From NCBI RefSeq assembly GCF_011250555.1, contig NZ_JAANMZ010000015.1, positions 24,618-88,617 on the forward strand: 64,000 nt of DNA, in the 5' to 3' direction. This document shows positions 9,913-16,893 of this stretch, piece by piece. A program made the position numbers and the translations under genes. Under the pieces are notes generated by a model. It did not search any database. It saw nothing but the letters and a program-made list of their open reading frames with translations, and had not been told where the DNA came from. This DNA comes from Bacillus sp. MM2020_4 (GTDB lineage: Bacteria; Bacillota; Bacilli; Bacillales; Cytobacillaceae). Positions within the stretch are counted from its first letter, which is position 1; each line of letters opens with the position of its first letter.

Positions 9913-10401
9913 ATGGATCCAATGAATTACGTTGTTATTTCTTCAATCGGAGCAGTTTTTATGGGTTTCTTTGTTCTTTTTGTTCGGATGAAAGCGGCAA
10001 AGAAACCAACAAATGTGAAAAAGATTATTATGCCGCCCATTTTTATGTCCAGCGGGGCACTCATGTATTTTATACCTGAATTTAGACTAACCCCAATGGA
10101 AATTTTAGAAGCCATCATTGTTGGCATGTTATTTTCAATCTTACTTGTCAAAACCTCACAATTTGAAATACGTGACAACGATATTTATTTAAAGCGTTCA
10201 AAGGCATTCATTTTTATTTTGGTCGGCTTGCTAGTCGTTCGCCTTGTTTTAAAAACAATCCTAAGCAGTTCGATTGATGTCGGACAACTGAGCGGCATGT
10301 TCTTCCTGCTAGCCTTTAGTATGATTGTGCCATGGCGCGTGGCAATGTACCGTTCATATATGAAGCTTTATAAAGAATTACATGGGTTTAAAATGATGTA
10401 A
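9913..10401 (+). CDS. ccdC: CcdC/YneJ membrane protein
   Basis: A 162-residue membrane protein with about four to five hydrophobic segments. It matches the CcdC family: start MNYVVISSIGAVFMGFFVLFVRMK, middle PPIFMSSGALMYFIPEFR, and the later MIVPWRVAMYRSY. In B. subtilis ccdC lies downstream of ccdA, although cytochrome c maturation does not strictly need it. The small response-regulator-like gene (yneI) found between ccdA and ccdC in B. subtilis is absent: 9713-9912 holds no reading frame. The ATG used begins MDPMNYV. Confidence 0.88.
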   Translation: MDPMNYVVISSIGAVFMGFFVLFVRMKAAKKPTNVKKIIMPPIFMSSGALMYFIPEFRLTPMEILEAIIVGMLFSILLVKTSQFEIRDNDIYLKRSKAFIFILVGLLVVRLVLKTILSSSIDVGQLSGMFFLLAFSMIVPWRVAMYRSYMKLYKELHGFKMM

Positions 10402-10408
10402 TATATAG

Positions 10409-10477
10409 ACACTGTTTCTCTTAGGAGACAGTGTTTTTATTTTTCTAAAAAAAGAAAAACCGTTCACGATGAACGGT
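10409..10477. terminator. Back-to-back terminators between ccdC and yneK
   Basis: Hairpin ACACTGT/ACAGTGT followed by TTTTT (10409-10438) serves the plus strand. A second perfect hairpin, ACCGTTCA/TGAACGGT (10459-10477), has its T tract on the minus strand and ends the convergent yneK transcript. Confidence 0.85.
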
Positions 10478-10903
10478 CTAGAATAAATGCTCATAGGGAG
10501 CAACATCAATATGATTTTGAAATAGTTTTTTTCGTAAAAATTTGTGATCTCGTTTAGGAGTCGCTTGAATATACCCACGAATCACCAATTCTTGGGTGAT
10601 TTTAGGGGAATTCTCGCGAATGGCAAGCTCACCAATTTTTCCTGCAATTTTATGCCGGGCAACATCACGGAATAGCTCAGGAACAGGGCTTACTAAATCC
10701 TCTAGAAGAGCTTTTTCCTCATCATTCCATAAATGACGCGATTCATTTACATAGTGCTCTTCCCAATCCATGACTGACTTGCCATCTTCTTTCGGCATCT
10801 TTTTCAGAAATTTCCGGAACATAAAAAATCCGCCGATACCAAAGGCACTTACTAAAAAAACAACCCAAAAAAGGATAAACCACAAAAACCAACCTTTAAG
10901 CAT
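10478..10903 (-). CDS. yneK: YneK, DUF2621 family membrane protein
   Basis: A 141-residue protein with one N-terminal membrane helix (about 4-29, WFLWFILFWVVFLVSAFGIG), then a cytoplasmic domain with KEDGKSVMDWEEHYV, VSPVPELFRDVARHKIAGKIGELA and the DUF2621-type end TPKRDHKFLRKKL. Function is unknown. It matches B. subtilis YneK by position, tail-to-tail with ccdC, and by architecture. Confidence 0.88.
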   Translation of the reverse strand: MLKGWFLWFILFWVVFLVSAFGIGGFFMFRKFLKKMPKEDGKSVMDWEEHYVNESRHLWNDEEKALLEDLVSPVPELFRDVARHKIAGKIGELAIRENSPKITQELVIRGYIQATPKRDHKFLRKKLFQNHIDVAPYEHLF

Positions 10904-11171
10904 TCTTTTTCACCTACAAAAAACAATATTATTCCTTATTATAGACTGTTTCTAGGAAAAATGACAAGCAATCGTCAAGTTTTTGGAGTAGTCATGGCAT
11001 TACATGCCTAAAAAGAACAAAGAGAAAAATGGAAAACTTGTCGAAAAAATGACAATACTACCGATTCTATTGATTAATACTATATTCCATTGTAATATGA
11101 TTACAAATGATAGATAAAAGAAGAAGACTTTGAATCCATTGTCCTAACAAATTGACAATACTACATCCAAT

Positions 11172-11267
11172 GGGGCTGAATGGGGTACTGGTGTCCTCCA
11201 TAGTCTTCAAAACTACCGAGACCTGCGTGCCAGGTCTGCTGGGTTCGATTCCCAGGCGGTCCCGCCA
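11172..11267 (+). tRNA. selC: Selenocysteine tRNA, anticodon UCA
   Basis: This 96-nt element folds as a tRNA with the features special to bacterial tRNA-Sec. The acceptor is GGGGCTG(A) with (G)CGGTCCC, seven pairs including G-T wobbles, then discriminator G and an encoded CCA. A six-pair D stem (ATGGGG with CCTCCAT, one wobble) follows. The anticodon loop is CTTCAAA, giving anticodon TCA. The long variable arm has a seven-pair stem (AGACCTG/CAGGTCT). The T arm is CTGGG-TTCGATT-CCCAG. A UCA anticodon would read UGA as selenocysteine. The eighth acceptor pair is a mismatch (A-G). No selA, selB, selD or selenoprotein gene is in the window, so the rest of the pathway must lie elsewhere if the gene is functional. 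Confidence 0.85.
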
Positions 11268-11341
11268 ACGATAATTTGTAGTCATTTCGGTATTTGAACT
11301 AGTTCTCCATTTTCCTTAAAACGTTAATATGTGCGTTTCAA

Positions 11342-11375
11342 AGACTCTCGGTCATTATGGCTGGGGGTCTTTTTT
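11342..11375 (+). terminator. Terminator downstream of the tRNA
   Basis: The stem AGACTCTC/GGGGGTCT (with wobble pairs) is followed by TTTTTT, 75 bp after the tRNA end. Confidence 0.65.
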
Positions 11376-11449
11376 ATGTTTAAATGAGTAATTGATCGTA
11401 CAACAGTACAATTAAACTTTTGATAAAAAACTATTTGTTCATTAAGGGG

Positions 11450-11599
11450 ATGGTCATCGTTTATAAGGAAAGTGAAATTCATCGAAAACTAATCATTCGC
11501 ATTATAAAAAGAGGGGAGGAAGAACTATTCATAATTTGCATAATCTATGGTGCCTTAGCTAATTATACCAATATTCTTATAAAAATTAGAATGTCTTAA
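11450..11599 (+). CDS. Possible small hydrophobic peptide, 49 residues
   Basis: From ATG at 11450, directly behind AAGGGG, a 49-residue frame begins MVIVYKESEIHRKLIIRIIK and ends with a hydrophobic stretch (ELFIICIIYGALANY). I recognise no family. The binding site sits almost against the ATG, so translation is doubtful. The frame lies between the tRNA terminator and the PQQ dehydrogenase. The rest of 10904-11678 outside the tRNA shows no other coding potential. Confidence 0.25.
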   Translation: MVIVYKESEIHRKLIIRIIKRGEEELFIICIIYGALANYTNILIKIRMS

Positions 11600-11678
11600 G
11601 GAGGTAAAAAGACTGAAAGTGGAAAATTCATCATCAAAAATGCGATGTATTATTTCATAATGTCAGGAGGGTACTTCC

Positions 11679-13607
11679 ATGAAGCAATTTTTAAAGTCAT
11701 TATGTTTAGTTTTGCTAGCGAGTATGGTTATAGTTGGCTGTCAATCAAATAATAACAAGAATAATGCAAAAAACAAAGGGAAAACCAAGGAATCCAACCA
11801 GGCAAATCAGGAAGATGAGGAAGGATTCCCAAATTGGGGGTATGACCTTCAACATACCCGACATGTGCCCTATAAAGAGATTACAAAAGATAATGTAAAA
11901 AAAATGGGGATTGCATGGCAGCAGGATATATTAGATTGGAATAAGGATGTTCCAAATTTACAAGAGGATTTCCCTGTCGTTCACGACGGGGTCATGTATG
12001 TGACTAGCTCGAAAAACCATGTGTTTGCCATCGATGCCGCAAGTGGAAAGAAACTTTGGGCATGGACTCCGCCCAAGGAGGTACTTGATCATATAAATGG
12101 TTTGCCATGGCAGTCCAATGTGGCCAGTAGAGGGGTCGCAGTGGCCAATGGAAATGTATTTGTTTTGATGATCGATAACCGGCTGGCCAAACTGGATGCG
12201 AAGAACGGAAAACTGTTAAAAATGGTTAACTTTTGGGATCATGAACCTACTATCACGTTAGAAAACAGATATTATGAATCATCAGCTCCGATGTATTATG
12301 ATGGCAACGTTTACGTTGGAAGCAGCGGCGGTGATAATGGTACAAGAGGTTTTGTTTGGGCGTTTAAAGCAGATACTCTGGAACCGCTATGGAAAGAGCC
12401 GTTTTGGACCGTTCCTGAAAGAGGAACGAGCTGGGCGAAAGGTAAATATACGGGCGGAGGTTCCGTATGGACGCCGATGTCGTTTGATCCAGATACTGAT
12501 ATGATGTATTTTGCAGTAGGGAATCCAGCTCCGGACTTTTATGATGCAGATAGAAAAGGGAAAAATCCATATACCGACTCTATTACTGCTCTAGATAGTA
12601 AAACAGGGAAATTTAAGTGGTCATCCACTCAAGTAGACCATGATATATGGGATTATGACGCTGCCGCAACACCGATGATTCTCAATGCAAAGGTCGGTGG
12701 GAAAAAGCAAAAGGTTGTGGTTGAAGGCGGTAAGAATGGAAAGTGGTATGCGTGGGATGCAAAAACGGGGAAAACCATATATGATGGGGTACCTTTTGTA
12801 AAAATTCAACATACCGACGTACCAAGCGATGAGAGTAAAGCTGTACTTCAATGGCCAGGAACGCCAGGTGGAGAAAGCTATGCTCCACAGACATATGACC
12901 CTGACACCAACTATGTGCTTATTCCAGGTATTAATAGTCCTAATCTAATGGTAGCAGCTAAAGATGCAGAAGAGATTGCAAAAGATAATAATACCTTTCC
13001 AGGAACAAAGATCCTTCCTTTGCCAAAGGATGTGGATGTTTCTGGTACCATTACAGCCATTGATATGAATACAGGGAAAAAAGTATATCAAAATAAAACG
13101 GACGATCCGATGTATGGTGGATTCACAAGCACTGCTGCCGGTCTTGCTTACTACGGGGAATTGGATGGAAAGGTTAATGCGCTTGATATTAAATCAGGTA
13201 AAGTATTATGGAGCATGCAAAGTGGAGGAAAACAAATCAAAATGGCACCTTCCATATATACTGTTGACGGCCATGAATATGTTGCGGTCATTACTGGTGG
13301 TACGAAGGTTGTTGTTTATGGACTCGGAGGTAAATTAAAACCAGAAGCTATAAATAAAAATGCAAAATTACAAGGGGAAGCAGACGTGGTTATCGATCCG
13401 GAAAAGGTTTACAAAAGAAGTTGTATTTCCTGTCACGGGGATAATCTTCAAGGCGCAACAGCACCAAATCTTCAACACATAGGTAAAACGATGTCTAAAG
13501 AAAACATTTTGAATCAAATACTAAACGGTGGCGACCGCATGCCGGCTGGCCTAGCTAAAGGTGCAGAGGCAGAAGCACTAGCGGATTGGCTTTCCAAAAA
13601 GAAATGA
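11679..13607 (+). CDS. Lipoprotein PQQ-dependent dehydrogenase with C-terminal cytochrome c domain
   Basis: A 642-residue quinohaemoprotein. The signal peptide ends in the lipobox VIVGCQ (Cys near 21), so it should be lipid-anchored outside the membrane. A linker rich in Asn and Lys leads to an eight-bladed PQQ beta-propeller (about 50-555). Blades carry repeats such as VFAIDAASGKKLWAW and VNALDIKSGKVLWSM, plus the alcohol-dehydrogenase motifs GGGSVW and FAVGNPAPD. The active-site region reads HDIWDYDAAATP: the first Asp is the expected catalytic base and the Asp two residues on matches the extra metal ligand of lanthanide-dependent enzymes. The vicinal Cys-Cys ring of methanol dehydrogenases is absent. 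The C-terminus (about 560-642) has one haem c site, CISCHG, and a later Met (DRMPAG). AGGAGG precedes the ATG. The substrate is unknown. PQQ synthesis genes follow. Confidence 0.88.
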   Translation: MKQFLKSLCLVLLASMVIVGCQSNNNKNNAKNKGKTKESNQANQEDEEGFPNWGYDLQHTRHVPYKEITKDNVKKMGIAWQQDILDWNKDVPNLQEDFPVVHDGVMYVTSSKNHVFAIDAASGKKLWAWTPPKEVLDHINGLPWQSNVASRGVAVANGNVFVLMIDNRLAKLDAKNGKLLKMVNFWDHEPTITLENRYYESSAPMYYDGNVYVGSSGGDNGTRGFVWAFKADTLEPLWKEPFWTVPERGTSWAKGKYTGGGSVWTPMSFDPDTDMMYFAVGNPAPDFYDADRKGKNPYTDSITALDSKTGKFKWSSTQVDHDIWDYDAAATPMILNAKVGGKKQKVVVEGGKNGKWYAWDAKTGKTIYDGVPFVKIQHTDVPSDESKAVLQWPGTPGGESYAPQTYDPDTNYVLIPGINSPNLMVAAKDAEEIAKDNNTFPGTKILPLPKDVDVSGTITAIDMNTGKKVYQNKTDDPMYGGFTSTAAGLAYYGELDGKVNALDIKSGKVLWSMQSGGKQIKMAPSIYTVDGHEYVAVITGGTKVVVYGLGGKLKPEAINKNAKLQGEADVVIDPEKVYKRSCISCHGDNLQGATAPNLQHIGKTMSKENILNQILNGGDRMPAGLAKGAEAEALADWLSKKK

Positions 13608-13622
13608 TTTTTACACTAGAGG

Positions 13623-13664
13623 CAATCCGAGTCTGATTCCTTTATTCGGACTCAGATTGTTTCT
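13623..13664 (+). terminator. Terminator after the PQQ dehydrogenase
   Basis: The imperfect stem CAATCCGAGTC/GACTCAGATTG is followed by a short T-rich stretch. It separates the dehydrogenase from the next gene. Confidence 0.65.
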
Positions 13665-13727
13665 TAAAAGGATCATTATAAATTGGCGAAACATCAGCAA
13701 TACACGAAAAATAAGGATGGTGGTAAA

Positions 13728-14192
13728 ATGAGGAAATTACCGAATTATACCGTGCGATTCATTGGGGCCGCGCTATGTATTTCCTTACTCTTTGGAATTG
13801 CCTGCCCAACTTTGACCAATGCTCAATCAAGTAATGGCTTAGGTTCATCCGAGGATAACGGAATCAGGTTAACCATCAATGACTATACGATAATAAACCA
13901 TGGCCAAGACATTCAGCTGCATTATACGATAACCTCAAATTTAAATATACCAGTTAGTTCGAATACAAAAAGTTTGATTACAAACCCGTATATTTGGATT
14001 GGGAATACGTTAGTTCGTGAGGAATCAGAATCGTTTCAGAAAATAAGTAATAATGAGTATAGAGGAACGATCATAGCACAGTTACAACATTACAGATCAG
14101 ATAATTCTGAATTATCATTTCACACACATGGAATAATGAATCAAAAGGGACAATGGACAGTTAATTTTCATTTAAGGAGCAGTCAGTACTGA
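13728..14192 (+). CDS. Secreted protein of unknown function between the PQQ dehydrogenase and pqqA
   Basis: The ATG at 13728 follows GGTGG and opens with a signal peptide (MRKLPNYTVRFIGAALCISL onward, probably cleaved after TNA). An exported domain of about 120 residues follows: GIRLTINDYTIINHGQDIQL, HYTITSNLNIPVSS and a C-terminal WTVNFHLRSS. The pattern of a beta-rich domain opening with an 'xIxxTIxDYxI' strand recalls the extracellular domain of DUF4179-type proteins, but I cannot assign a family. An alternative TTG start at 13683 would put the signal peptide internally and is less likely. Its position suggests a role near the dehydrogenase, which is inference. A terminator follows. Confidence 0.7.
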   Translation: MRKLPNYTVRFIGAALCISLLFGIACPTLTNAQSSNGLGSSEDNGIRLTINDYTIINHGQDIQLHYTITSNLNIPVSSNTKSLITNPYIWIGNTLVREESESFQKISNNEYRGTIIAQLQHYRSDNSELSFHTHGIMNQKGQWTVNFHLRSSQY

Positions 14193-14224
14193 GGTAGATG
14201 TTGAAAAAACCAAAAAAATCCCGT

Positions 14225-14272
14225 AAACAACCTGAGTTCCATCATCATCCGGACTGAGGTTGTTTCTTTTTT
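14225..14272 (+). terminator. Terminator before the pqq genes
   Basis: The long perfect stem formed by AAACAACCTGAGT and its mirror (13 pairs, 14225-14265, with one mismatch) is followed by CTTTTTT. The pqq genes should therefore have their own promoter in 14273-14451, where only a small CTCCC/GGGAG hairpin (14398-14412) was noted. Confidence 0.85.
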
Positions 14273-14451
14273 GTTCTTGTCCCTTTTTGCAATATATTGT
14301 AAATTCCAATACCACATTAGGACATCTATAGGTCAAAATTCTGGTTATTTTGAGATATTTATCTACATATGATTATTTTGAAAGGGAAAATCAGACACTC
14401 CCGCGCAGGGAGAATTTTCATTGTGAGAGTCATGAAAGGGGGTATCTAAAC

Positions 14452-14523
14452 ATGTGGGTGAAGCCTGAGTATGAAGTGATCAATACATCTCCTGAGGTGA
14501 CAATGTATGCCTATGTTGGCTAG
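14452..14523 (+). CDS. pqqA: PqqA, precursor peptide of pyrroloquinoline quinone
   Basis: This 23-residue peptide begins MWVKPEYEVINTS and ends PEVTMYAYVG. The EVTMY segment holds the Glu and Tyr, three residues apart, that are crosslinked and excised to form PQQ. The start MW-KP and the length match PqqA of proteobacteria. A GAAAGGGGG ribosome binding site sits upstream of the ATG. It is followed by a small membrane gene and then pqqB-E on the same strand. Confidence 0.92.
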   Translation: MWVKPEYEVINTSPEVTMYAYVG

Positions 14524-14589
14524 CAGCACAGCCCTCTTGCCTCTTACGTATGCTTTTAATAGTTTAATAAATCAACGGAGGTAGGGGAA

Positions 14590-14844
14590 ATGAAAATAAA
14601 TCGTTACCAAAAATCAATAATTGGCGTGATTATTGGGTGTGCAATGGCAGGAGGATGGCTGGTCGTCGATCTCCTGCTCCCAGAACCATTGGGTGACTAT
14701 CTCCTGTATCCCCTCATGGCTGTGGTGAATATGGCGATTGGGTGGCAAGTTGGAAGGGCATTAGGTAAACGTAGGTATATTGGCAAAGAAGGTGTTCAAG
14801 TCTCTAGTGAAAGGACTGAAGCTAAATTCGAATTAAAGTCTTAG
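14590..14844 (+). CDS. Small membrane protein inserted between pqqA and pqqB
   Basis: An 84-residue protein with two predicted membrane helices: about 9-29 (SIIGVIIGCAMAGGWLVVDL) and about 38-56 (YLLYPLMAVVNMAIGWQVG). A charged cytoplasmic tail follows (GKRRYIGKEGVQVSSERTEAK). GGAGG precedes the ATG. I do not recognise the family and it is not part of the standard pqq gene set. Its last codons overlap the first codons of pqqB in another frame. It could couple translation into pqqB or anchor the pathway at the membrane; both are inference. Confidence 0.7.
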   Translation: MKINRYQKSIIGVIIGCAMAGGWLVVDLLLPEPLGDYLLYPLMAVVNMAIGWQVGRALGKRRYIGKEGVQVSSERTEAKFELKS

Positions 14845-15758
14845 GAGCAGCGGCAGGTGGCGGCTTCCCGCAGTGGAACTGTGCATGTCCAAATTGCCAT
14901 AGTGTCCGCGAGGGAAGCGATTCGCACCAGCCGTTATTACAATCATCGCTTGCTGTAAGTGCGAATGAAAAGGATTGGTATCTCCTAAATGCGGGACCGG
15001 ATGTTCACAGGCAGATTGAATCGTTTCCTGCCCTCCATCCGGGTCCGGGTATAAGAGAGACTCCGCTGGCTGGTGTTATTTTAACCGATGCCGAGTTCGA
15101 CCATACGATTGGGTTATTGTCATTACGGGAGGGTTCTTGTTTAACCATCTATGGAACCGAAACTGTACGAAAGAGTTTGCAGTCGTGTTTTCCAGTGTTC
15201 CCCCTACTGGAAAACTATTGTTCATGGGAATGGCGGTCTCTTCACCCTGATCATCGCAAGCGGATAGGACCTATGGGTGTAGGAATAGAAGAAACCATCG
15301 TCGTCGAGACTGTCCCCGTTTCTAAAAAACCACCGCTTTATACCCGGTCAAATATGGAGGAGAATGACACCGGAGATTGTTGGGAGGTCGGGCTAGTTCT
15401 TCATAATGAGAGTACCGGCAGATGCCTTGCATACTTTCCTACTTTAGAAAGGATCACCCCGGCTATAGAAGCTTGCTTTCAGAAGGCGGATATCTTGATG
15501 GTTGACGGAACCTTTTGGTCAGAAACCGAATTGGTTGAGATGGGTGCAACCAAGCGCGATGCAAGAAATATGGGACATTTACCGATTAGCGGACCATCGG
15601 GCATTGCTGAAAAGCTAGCCAAATACTCAGCCAAGCGGAAAATTCTGATTCACATTAACAACAGCAACCCTATTCTTAAGAAGGACTCAATGGAAAGGCA
15701 TACATTGGAACGGCTTGGTTTTGAGATTGCCTATGACGGTATGGAAGTGGAGGTGTGA
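14826..15758 (+). CDS. pqqB: PqqB, PQQ biosynthesis metallo-beta-lactamase-fold protein
   Basis: PqqB is an iron hydroxylase of the metallo-beta-lactamase fold acting on the excised Glu-Tyr intermediate in PQQ synthesis. The N-terminus IKVLGAAAGGGFPQWNCACP and the CxxC zinc site (CACPNC) are textbook. LTDAEFDHTIGLLSLREG follows, and HLPISGPSGIAEKLA and KRKILIHINNSNPI lie further on. The frame is open to 15758 and about 310 residues long, normal for the family. It has no ATG, GTG or TTG near the conserved start: an in-frame TAA at 14823 forces initiation at ATT (14826 or 14832) behind AAGG, or a frameshift from the overlapping upstream gene. The next usable start (TTG 15117) would remove the zinc site. 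Confidence 0.88.
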   Translation: MRIKVLGAAAGGGFPQWNCACPNCHSVREGSDSHQPLLQSSLAVSANEKDWYLLNAGPDVHRQIESFPALHPGPGIRETPLAGVILTDAEFDHTIGLLSLREGSCLTIYGTETVRKSLQSCFPVFPLLENYCSWEWRSLHPDHRKRIGPMGVGIEETIVVETVPVSKKPPLYTRSNMEENDTGDCWEVGLVLHNESTGRCLAYFPTLERITPAIEACFQKADILMVDGTFWSETELVEMGATKRDARNMGHLPISGPSGIAEKLAKYSAKRKILIHINNSNPILKKDSMERHTLERLGFEIAYDGMEVEV

Positions 15759-16504
15759 ACATTTTGGATCAAGGTGATTTCCTTAGCCTAGAAAAGGTGT
15801 TAAATGAAACAAAGGAAGAATTATGGACGAGGGATGAATTCACAGAGCAATTAAAAGCGGTTGGAAGTTCCTCCTATCATGACAAACATCCATTTCATGT
15901 AACGATGCATGAAGGAAAATTAAGCAGAGAACAGATCCGCGGTTGGGTGGCTAACCGGTACTATTATCAAAAATCAGTTCCGATTAAAGATGCAGCTATT
16001 CTTTCTAGGCTGCCGTCAAGGGATATGCGCCGGGAATGGATTGGGCGAATCATTGACCATGACGGAACGCAAGGGGAAGAAGGTGGAATTGAAGCATGGC
16101 TTCGGCTTGGTGAAGCTGTGGGGTTATCCCGGGAAGATGTAACACAGGAAGTCAGAGTCGTTCCCGGTGTTCGATTTGCCGTTGATGCTTATGTAACCTT
16201 CGCGCGGACAAAACCATGGATTGAAGCCGTCGCTTCTTCCCTAACCGAATTGTTTTCTCCTGATTTAATGTCAAAGAGAATAAAAATCCTCGAGCGGCTT
16301 TATCCGTGGATTGACCGTGCAGGTCTGGAATATTTTCAAAATCGCCTTTCACAGGCGCCGCGTGATGCCGATACAGCCCTTAAACTTGTGACTACCTATT
16401 GCCAAACTCCGAAAGATCAAAGGCGGGCTGTTGCTGCCCTGCGTTTCAAGTGTGATGTGTTGTGGGCACAGCTTGATGCCATCGAAAACGCATATCCGCT
16501 GTAA
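15755..16504 (+). CDS. pqqC: PqqC, pyrroloquinoline-quinone synthase
   Basis: PqqC carries out the last ring closure and the eight-electron oxidation to PQQ. The 249-residue length is standard. Family motifs include HPFHVTMHEGKLSREQIRGW, NRYYYQKSVPIKDAAILSRL, WIGRIIDHDG and RFAVDAYVTFAR; the conserved active-site His, Tyr and Arg residues lie within these. Translation starts at GTG 15755, whose GTGTGA overlaps the pqqB stop codon by four bases. This implies translational coupling. Confidence 0.95.
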   Translation: MNILDQGDFLSLEKVLNETKEELWTRDEFTEQLKAVGSSSYHDKHPFHVTMHEGKLSREQIRGWVANRYYYQKSVPIKDAAILSRLPSRDMRREWIGRIIDHDGTQGEEGGIEAWLRLGEAVGLSREDVTQEVRVVPGVRFAVDAYVTFARTKPWIEAVASSLTELFSPDLMSKRIKILERLYPWIDRAGLEYFQNRLSQAPRDADTALKLVTTYCQTPKDQRRAVAALRFKCDVLWAQLDAIENAYPL

Positions 16505-16548
16505 GAGTGAACGAAGGTTTTATCACTCATCTGAAAAATAAATGAAAG

Positions 16549-16893
16549 GTGGTGGAGTCAATTTTAGCTGACAGTATTCCAAGACTCGCAGCAAAGGCGC
16601 GATTAAAATTTGATAAGGTAAGGGAAAAGAATCTTCTTTTGTTACCGGAAAAGGTCGTGGTCTTGAACGAAACGGCTGCATCTATACTTACTTTATGTGA
16701 CGGGAAACAGACCGTGAACACCATCACCGAAAAAATAAGGGCTTCCCTACTGGCAGACACAGAAACCGCAGATACAAGTGCACTAATTGATTTGAAAGCG
16801 ATGAAGGCAGATATTTCTGAGTTTCTCCGGGAAATGGAGGATCAGGGTTGGGTGGTGATCCATAAACATGGTTCAGTCGATAACAAAGAATAA
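16549..16893 (+). CDS. pqqD: PqqD, peptide chaperone for PqqA
   Basis: PqqD binds the PqqA precursor and presents it to the radical-SAM enzyme PqqE. Hallmarks are ARLKFDKVREKNLLLLPEK, VVLNETAASILTLCDGKQT and the C-terminal ISEFLREMEDQGWV. The start is uncertain: GTG codons at 16549 and 16552 overlap the AAAGGTGG ribosome binding site, so a slightly later start is possible. About 114 residues is a little longer than usual because of a longer middle segment. Its end overlaps pqqE by 26 bp. Confidence 0.9.
   Translation: MVESILADSIPRLAAKARLKFDKVREKNLLLLPEKVVVLNETAASILTLCDGKQTVNTITEKIRASLLADTETADTSALIDLKAMKADISEFLREMEDQGWVVIHKHGSVDNKE

Noticed and set aside
11600..11665. Possible leader peptide before the PQQ dehydrogenase, behind AAGGAGG
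   Set aside because: The only well-spaced start would be CTG, the peptide is under 17 residues, and no attenuator-like hairpin follows.
14398..14412. Small hairpin upstream of pqqA as a riboswitch
   Set aside because: Five base pairs only and no recognisable conserved core of any riboswitch class.
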